Of a DNA stretch of 64,000 nt, positions 58,644 to 64,000 are shown piece by piece. Source of the DNA: Actinomyces lilanjuaniae (GTDB lineage: Bacteria > Actinomycetota > Actinomycetes > Actinomycetales > Actinomycetaceae); the NCBI RefSeq assembly GCF_003606385.1, contig NZ_CP032514.1:62001-126000 (forward strand). Direction: 5' to 3'. Numbering within the stretch: the stretch's first letter is position 1; the number at the start of each line of letters is the position of its first letter. Both the position numbers and the translations under genes were made by a program. The notes beneath the pieces were generated by a model that was given only the letters and a program-made list of their open reading frames with translations, did no database searches and was not told where the DNA came from.

Positions 58644-59055
58644 AAGCTAAACACATGTTCGAGCTCGAAGCGAACCCGGCAGGGCGTGGTCCGCGGTGAG
58701 CTGGGTCACCGGAGCGGCGTTCCGGCTGCAGGGGGAGGACCTTGTGGGACGAGCGTACAGCCGGTGAGCTGTCCGCCGACCACGGCTCCGTGCACGCCGA
58801 GTCTCGTGTCCGGTTGCGCTCCCGGGGCGAGGAGGTTCTGGGGAGGTTCTCTATGAGCGGGGGGGTTCGGAGGACCTGAGGAGAGCCGTGGTACAGCGAC
58901 GGACCAGGCCAAGACGTCAACGGGGCGCGAGGCAGAGGGACCCGCCAGCCGAGGACGATCGTCGTCTTCTGTGTGGAAGGAAAGTCGGGAGAGGGACTCT
59001 GGATCGTGTGCGACACGGACCAGAACAGTCCTCACCGTGCTGCCACAATGTGCCC
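58644..59055. other. Intergenic region between methyltransferase and acetyltransferase
   Basis: 412 bp between divergent genes. ORFs on both strands lack start signals or family resemblance. No promoter boxes could be assigned. Nothing further seen. Confidence 0.4.
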
Positions 59056-59847
59056 ATGAGCACACCCACGAACCCTGCGAGCACGCCAGGGGCACCCGGC
59101 AGGAGCCCTGCACCTCCCGAGGCTCCTGGGACTGCCCCGGGCTCTTCCACCTTTGCGCCTGCTACGGACCCTACGCCCGCTACGACCTCCACTCCCGGCA
59201 GCCCCCACAACCCCTACGTCTTTGACGAGGCCGAGACCCGGCGCAGGCTCAGCACCGGTGAGCTTTACACGGACTTCGGCCCCGGCCTGGAGACACTGGA
59301 GGAGGAGCGTGACCGGGGCAAGGAGCTGGTCGAGCGCTACAACGCCACCTCGGTGCGTGACCCGCAGCGCCGGGTGGCCATCGCCACCGAGCTCTTCGCC
59401 TCCCTCGGCCAGGGAACCTGGCTGGAGGCCCCCATCTACTGTGCCTACGGCTCCCACACCTCGATCGGCGCGGGCTGCTGGTTCAACACCGGGACCACCC
59501 TCATCGACGACGCCGAGATCCGCATCGGTGACCGTGTGCTCTTCGGTCCTTATGTCACGATCACCACCGCGGGCCACCCCGTCGACCCGGGGCTACGCAG
59601 TACCGGGGCACAGTTCTCCGCAGTGGTCACGATCGAGGACGAGGCGTGGCTGGGCGCCAACGTCACCGTCCTGCCCGGTGTGACGGTCGGGCGGGGCAGC
59701 GTGGTGGCTGCAGGGGCCGTCGTCACCGCCAACGTGCCGCCCATGACGGTGGTGGCCGGTGTGCCTGCGCGGATCGTCCGCTCCATCACCGAGACCGACC
59801 GCGAGGTCGGCTTCCGGCCGCCCCCTACCCTGGGGGAGGAGGGCTGA
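59056..59847 (+). CDS. Maltose/galactoside-type O-acetyltransferase (left-handed beta-helix)
   Basis: A 263-residue NodL/LacA/Maa-type acetyltransferase. After a Pro/Thr/Ala-rich tail of about 55 residues, the Mac domain reads [28 protein letters not shown], then hexapeptide repeats ([35 protein letters not shown]), the active-site His in TTAGHPVDP, and [28 protein letters not shown]. It acetylates sugars with acetyl-CoA as a trimer. I chose ATG 59056, the first Met of the tail. It stands alone, two genes from the lac region. Confidence 0.9.
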   Translation: MSTPTNPASTPGAPGRSPAPPEAPGTAPGSSTFAPATDPTPATTSTPGSPHNPYVFDEAETRRRLSTGELYTDFGPGLETLEEERDRGKELVERYNATSVRDPQRRVAIATELFASLGQGTWLEAPIYCAYGSHTSIGAGCWFNTGTTLIDDAEIRIGDRVLFGPYVTITTAGHPVDPGLRSTGAQFSAVVTIEDEAWLGANVTVLPGVTVGRGSVVAAGAVVTANVPPMTVVAGVPARIVRSITETDREVGFRPPPTLGEEG

Positions 59848-59913
59848 GGGCGGTCCCGACGAGAGCCGAGACCGGGCTGGCGATGCGCAGGCGGACCTGA
59901 CAGGCTGCGTGCT

Positions 59914-61335
59914 ATGACGACATCCTCGACCTGGATCACCCCACCCACTGCCGGCTCAGAGCGTCTCGACGGGACCGAGGCCGCCATTGTCACTGCGGAC
60001 CGCCTGCTCACGGGTCGTCGTGGGAGCACCGAGACTAGCCTGGAGGTCCTGACCGACCCCGGGCACCGGGTCGGCGTGCTGCTGGACGGGTCCCGTATCG
60101 CAGCGGTCGGTGCCCTGCCCGCGCTCCAGGCTGCGGCGGCGAGCCTGCCTGGCCGCACCCCGCCCCGGCACCTGGACCTGGAGGGTGCCACCCTCATGCC
60201 AGGCCTTATCGACACCCACGTGCACCTGGCGACCTCCGGGACGGACGTGGAGTACCCGGACTACGGTGACCTGGAGATCCAGCACCTGACTCTCAACGCC
60301 GCCCGCTCTGCCCGTGAGCTTCTCAGTGTCGGCGTCACTGCCGTGCAGAGTCTGGGGGCGCGCCACTACGTCGACGTCGCGCTGCGGGACGCGATCGCCG
60401 CAGGCAGCCTGCGCGGTCCTCAGGTGCGTGCTGCCGGCCCCCAGATCACGACCACCAGCGGCCACTCCTGGCAGGCGGGGTCGGAGGTGGACGGGCTCGA
60501 CTCCATCCGCCACGCGGTGCGCTACCACCACAAGCGTGACGTGGACACGGTCAAGTTCATGGCGACCGGAGGCTTCACGACCGGGGGCTCAGCTCCCTGG
60601 AACGCCCAGTTCACCACCGAGGAGATGGCGCTCATCGTGTCAGAGAGCCACCGCCTGGGCCACCTCTGCGCCGCCCACGCCCACGGGACCCAGGGTATTG
60701 ATCGGGCCACGGTGGCAGGGGTGGACTACCTCGCCCACGCCTCCTTCGTGTCTACCGCGGGACGCAGCGAGTTCGACCCGGGCCTGGCGGACCGCATGGC
60801 TGAGGCGGGCATCTACGTGGACTGCACCGTGACGGCGGAACTGCCTGCGCTAGTCGCCTACGACGACTCCTTCGCCCCTCCTGTCCGTCTCCTGTGGGAG
60901 CACGGTGTACGGGTGGTGACCGGGCATGACGCCGGTATCCCCGCTATCCCGCACCGTTCCTACGTCGGTGGCCTGGAGGCCCTGGAGCAGATGGGCCTGC
61001 CGCGCTCCGAGGTCATCCTAGCGGCGACCTCCCGTGCCGCGGCCGCGATCGGTCTAGCCGGGGTTACCGGGGTCCTCGCCGTCGGCTACGACGCCGACCT
61101 GATCGCTGTCGAGGGCGACCCGACGCAGGACCTGGCCGTTCTGCGCTGCCTGAAGCTGGTGGCCACCAAGGGGAGGGAGTTCGTTGCGGACCCGGTTCCA
61201 GGGCTGGCGCGGCGGGCAGAGCGTCGGGGGCAGCAGGAAGGTAGGGACAGCCAGGCGGCGCCTTTGTGGCCCGACGAGATCCTGGGCGCCTACCGTGACA
61301 GGGCACGCCGGGCTGCCGCTCACCCCCAGGTATAG
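59914..61335 (+). CDS. Amidohydrolase-family metal-dependent hydrolase
   Basis: A 473-residue member of the imidazolonepropionase-like group: metal ligands LIDTHVHLATSG (H102, H104), carbamylated-Lys candidate VDTVKFMATGG, further His in CAAHAHGTQGI, and the Asp in TGHDAGIPAIPHRS. The C-terminus ADLIAVEGDPTQDLAVL closes the composite beta-domain. Such enzymes hydrolyse amides, ureas or peptidic lactams; Xaa-Pro dipeptidases belong here too. ATG 59914 follows CAGGCT by 7 nt. Substrate unknown. Confidence 0.88.
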   Translation: MTTSSTWITPPTAGSERLDGTEAAIVTADRLLTGRRGSTETSLEVLTDPGHRVGVLLDGSRIAAVGALPALQAAAASLPGRTPPRHLDLEGATLMPGLIDTHVHLATSGTDVEYPDYGDLEIQHLTLNAARSARELLSVGVTAVQSLGARHYVDVALRDAIAAGSLRGPQVRAAGPQITTTSGHSWQAGSEVDGLDSIRHAVRYHHKRDVDTVKFMATGGFTTGGSAPWNAQFTTEEMALIVSESHRLGHLCAAHAHGTQGIDRATVAGVDYLAHASFVSTAGRSEFDPGLADRMAEAGIYVDCTVTAELPALVAYDDSFAPPVRLLWEHGVRVVTGHDAGIPAIPHRSYVGGLEALEQMGLPRSEVILAATSRAAAAIGLAGVTGVLAVGYDADLIAVEGDPTQDLAVLRCLKLVATKGREFVADPVPGLARRAERRGQQEGRDSQAAPLWPDEILGAYRDRARRAAAHPQV

Positions 61336-61584
61336 CAGGAAGGGGCGGCCCAGGGGCGAGTGCTGTCCCGGGTGCAGGCGCGGCAGTCAGGGCCGTACGG
61401 ATCTCCTGCCTCAGGGAATGAGGTTGCACGGTTCCTGGGCAGTCACGGCGACACGACGAGGAACCGCATGATTACGGAGGTTGAGTCGCAGGGGCGAGGT
61501 CACCGGGGGGTAGGTCGCCGTAAGTAATGTCCGGACGTGACAGGGTCGTTGCCTGGGGGTACCAGGGGCGGGCATGCTGACCCC

Positions 61585-63368
61585 ATGCGTGACGTGCCGC
61601 CCCGTTTCGTACCTGGACGCCTGCCTGTCCCCCAGACGGCGGGTGCTGACCTACGGGACCTGGCTGAGCAGTACAGCCGGGTCCTTGCCGCCCACGACCC
61701 AGAGATCGCCGCTCGTACCGGCCTGCTCGGCCAGACCGCCCTACCCGACTACTCCCCGGATGCCTTGGCTGACCACGTCCGTGCTACTCGTTCCCTGAGG
61801 GCACGGGTGGAGAAGGTCTCCGGCGAGATGGCTGAGGTGGACAGTCGTCTGCGCGAGCACCTGCTGGAACGGATGGAGACCGACGCCGACCTGATCGACT
61901 CCGGCGAGGGCGGAGCGTACCTGGGCTTTCCCGAGTCCCCCTTCCAGCGGGTCCTGCGACTGCTCCGTTCTCCTGCGGGGGCGCGTGACCTCGGCCCTGC
62001 GGGGGATGAGGCTGACGCGGCGGAGGGGGACTCCCGCTGGGAGTCGGACTGGCAGCTGCTCAGCGCCCGCCTGGAGATGCTGCCGCAGACTCTGGCAGGC
62101 CTGAGGGCGTCCCTGGAGGACTCTGCGGCGCGAGGGGTCGTCTCCCCGGCCAGTCAGGTCGAGTTTGTTGTCGGCCAGGCGCGGGACTTTGCCGACCGGC
62201 CGCCCCTGGCCCCGGCCGGGGGGCTTCCCTCCTCCCTGACCGGTGAGGTGGAGCGGGCAGACCGGGTGGCGCGCCAGGCCTGCCTGGACTTCGCCGAGTA
62301 CTTGATCTCTACCCTGGGGCCGCAGGCGCCGCTGGCGGAGGGGGTGGGACCGCAGCGCCACCAGCTATGGATGCGTCGCCACCTGGGTACGCGGGTAGAC
62401 CCGGGCAGACCTTCGCGTGGGCACAGGAGGAGCTGCGCCTGGTAGCGGCCGAGCAGGACCGCCTCGCTGCCGAGGTGCTGGGACCAGGGGCGGACTATGC
62501 TGCGATGAACATCCACCTGCGCTCGGACCCGGCACTCGGTCTGAGTCCCCAGGAGTACCTGCCCTGGGCGCAGTCAGTGGTAGACCAGGCGTGGGACGTC
62601 GTGGTGGGCAAGGTCCTGGACCTGCCTCAGGGCCTGGGGCGTCCCAGGGTTGTCCTGGACCGGTTCGGCAGGCAGGGTCACGCCGGGGACCCGTGCCACT
62701 ATGAGGAGCCCTATGGCACCGGCGGGGTGCACCCCGGCACTGTGGTCCGATCCCTGGCAAAGGGGGAGGAGGTGCTGTGGCCCTGGGTGGAGCGCACCAC
62801 CATGCTGCACGAGTCTGTGCCCGGCCACCACGTGCACTCCGGGGGCACACCGCTGACATGAGGCTGACACTGTGGCAGCGCTACTTGGGCAGGGTGCCCG
62901 GGTGCAACGAGGGCTGGGCGCTGTATGCCGAGTCGCTGGGTGAGGAGCTGGGGCTGGTGGAGGAGCCGCAGGACCGTTTTGGGCTGCTGGCCGCGCGCCG
63001 GTGGCGCCTGGCCCGTGTCCTGGTCGACTTGGGGTGCATTCCCGGCTGCCGGTGCCGCCGGAGGTGCTGGCCCTGCCTGGGGCTGACACCGTGTGGAGCA
63101 GGGCGACTGTGATGGCCGTGCTGCGTGCACACACGATCTTCCCCGAGGAGTTCCTGCGCTTTGAGACCAGCAGACGTCTGGGGTGGCCCGCCCAGTCCCT
63201 GTCCCACGTGCTGGGGAGCGGGTGTGGCGTGCGGGTCGGCGTGCTGCTGAGGCGCGGGTGCGCTCCCAGGGAGGCAGATGGGGGCCTGGCCAGATGCGTT
63301 CCTTCCATAACAGGGCGATCAGCCTGGGATCGGTCGGGCTGGGACTACTGGAGCGTGAGCTGTCCTGA
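61585..63368 (+). pseudogene. DUF885 metallopeptidase-like protein, four frameshifts, probably intact
   Basis: The pieces, in order, match DUF885 family proteins (about 550-600 residues): LRDLAEQYSRVLAAHDPEIAARTGL, VDPG then QTFAWAQEELRLVAAEQ, TTMLHESVPGHHVH with the HExxxGHH-like site, NEGWALYAESLGEELGL, VPPEVLALPGADTVWSRAT, and the end FHNRAISLGSVGLGLLERELS. Four one-base losses at 62400-62405, 62841-62845, 63031-63034 and 63213-63216 explain every shift. DUF885 proteins are soluble zinc hydrolases of the gluzincin type; substrates poorly known. Start ATG 61585. Confidence 0.82.
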
Positions 63369-63776
63369 GCCAGGGCATGGCTGGGGGAGCCCGGCGCCGT
63401 TGACGGGCCCCTGGTCAGGATGCCACAATAAGGTCTTCTTGTGAATGGGGTAGGCAATGTATCTGGAGTCGTAGCGAGGTCTGTCGGCACCTGTTGTCCC
63501 TCTATTTATACGGGGACAGAGGTCCTGGTGGTGGACAGGGTGGCCGTGGGCCGGGCGACCTGCTTTGGGGAGGGTGCGCCTGGGTGGTCTCTGGGTACTC
63601 TGGTGTCGAGCCTGACGCGCGACGAGATGCCAGCCTGGCTAGGCGCAAGAGTGCCTGGAGGAAGGCTGGGTGGTTCAGGGCTGGTATGCTGGGAACTACC
63701 TGGCACCGCGAAAGTCACACAGCCGTGTTATATCACTGTCCGGTGGTTCTAGGAGGACGCGCCTCTTTTCTCTGGC
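63369..63776. other. Intergenic region, no supportable gene
   Basis: About 410 bp. ORFs at 63441 and 63494 are open but have no ribosome site or recognisable product. A small stem (TGTCCC/GGGACA near 63500-63525) is visible. The right end carries the promoter of the glycosyltransferase. Confidence 0.4.
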
Positions 63777-63782
63777 TAGGCT
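63777..63782 (+). promoter_or_regulatory. -10 box of a leaderless promoter (glycosyltransferase gene)
   Basis: TAGGCT ends 6 nt before GTG 63789. Confidence 0.45.
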
Positions 63783-63788
63783 GGGGCC

Positions 63789-64000
63789 GTGAGCTCGACT
63801 AAGTGTCCTGACCAGCGCGTCGCGGTCATCGTCCCTGCCAAGGACGAGGCGCAGCGCATCGCCGCCACTGTTCGTGCTTGCCGCTCCATCCCACGGGTTG
63901 ACCTGGTCGTCGTCGTTGACGACGGCTCCGTGGACGGTACCCAGGACCACGCTCGGGCTGCAGGAGCCGTGACCGTGCGCCACTCGGTGACCCGGGGTAA
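63789..64000 (+). CDS. GT2-family glycosyltransferase, N-terminal part only
   Basis: The first 70 residues show a GT-A nucleotide-sugar domain: RVAVIVPAKDEAQRIAATVRAC, then LVVVVDDGSVDGTQDHARAAGA, with the DDGS acidic motif. The gene runs off the right edge. Similar actinobacterial proteins include glucosyl-3-phosphoglycerate synthases and dolichyl-phosphate-mannose synthase-like enzymes; the visible part cannot tell them apart. Start GTG 63789 at the predicted transcription start. Confidence 0.85.
   Translation, partial: MSSTKCPDQRVAVIVPAKDEAQRIAATVRACRSIPRVDLVVVVDDGSVDGTQDHARAAGAVTVRHSVTRG

Noticed and set aside
63441..63752. 103-codon ORF before the glycosyltransferase
   Set aside because: No ribosome site, no recognisable motif, and a competing overlapping frame; probably noncoding.

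Overview
High-GC actinobacterial chromosome segment, most like Actinomyces or a close relative. The evidence is very GC-rich codon use, GTG/TTG starts, many promoters whose -10 box lies 6-7 nt before the start codon (leaderless mRNAs), a Pup-proteasome enzyme (Dop), CsoR/CopA copper control and a DUF4956-VTC-Cthe_2159 cluster. No rRNA, tRNA, CRISPR array, phage or intact insertion sequence was seen.

Layout. 1-7.1 kb (minus strand, cut by the left edge): small type II PKS-like cluster with thioesterase, MFS exporter, FAD monooxygenase, ACP, ketosynthase, inactive ketosynthase partner and an AfsA-type (butyrolactone synthase) hotdog protein. 7.6-16.6 kb: two paralogous NarL-type two-component systems, three small ORFs and a three-gene ABC transporter, resembling a peptide-sensing/immunity locus. 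9.8-17.9 kb also holds two decayed copies of one AlbA_2/ATPase-type gene; an intact relative lies at 29.7-31.4 kb behind a 3 x 32-bp repeat promoter. 18-21 kb: membrane/pseudokinase/flippase fusion. 21-25.8 kb: membrane protein with wHTH regulator and operator pair, then CopA-CopZ-CsoR. 25.9-29.6 kb: LRV-type protein, atypical response regulator, TOMM leader-binding-like protein, purB. 31.6-34 kb: MerR, PIN/ImmA toxin-antitoxin pair. 34-42.4 kb: acetyltransferase, membrane protein, helical protein plus lipase-like protein, holin-like protein, HisC-type aminotransferase, wrecked GH13 gene, dop. 42.6-46.4 kb: Cthe_2159 lipoprotein, polyphosphate polymerase (VTC), DUF4956. 46.6-50.1 kb: DUF5926, VOC/MarR pair, TetR/quinone reductase pair. 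50.2-56.5 kb: lactose operon (GPH symporter, beta-galactosidase, LacI). 56.5-58.6 kb: Vsr nuclease and cytosine methyltransferase. 58.6-64 kb: maltose-type acetyltransferase, amidohydrolase, DUF885 peptidase, start of a GT2 glycosyltransferase.

Reading frames. Ten genes are broken by frameshifts, and all 27 shifts I could trace are one-base losses, mostly in G/C runs. That uniformity suggests sequencing or consensus error rather than real decay, so these genes (sensor kinase 1, flippase, LRV protein, response regulator 3, TOMM-like protein, DUF5926, GPH symporter, LacZ, methyltransferase, DUF885) are probably intact in the organism. The two AlbA_2 remnants and the GH13 remnant also lack large internal segments and look truly decayed.
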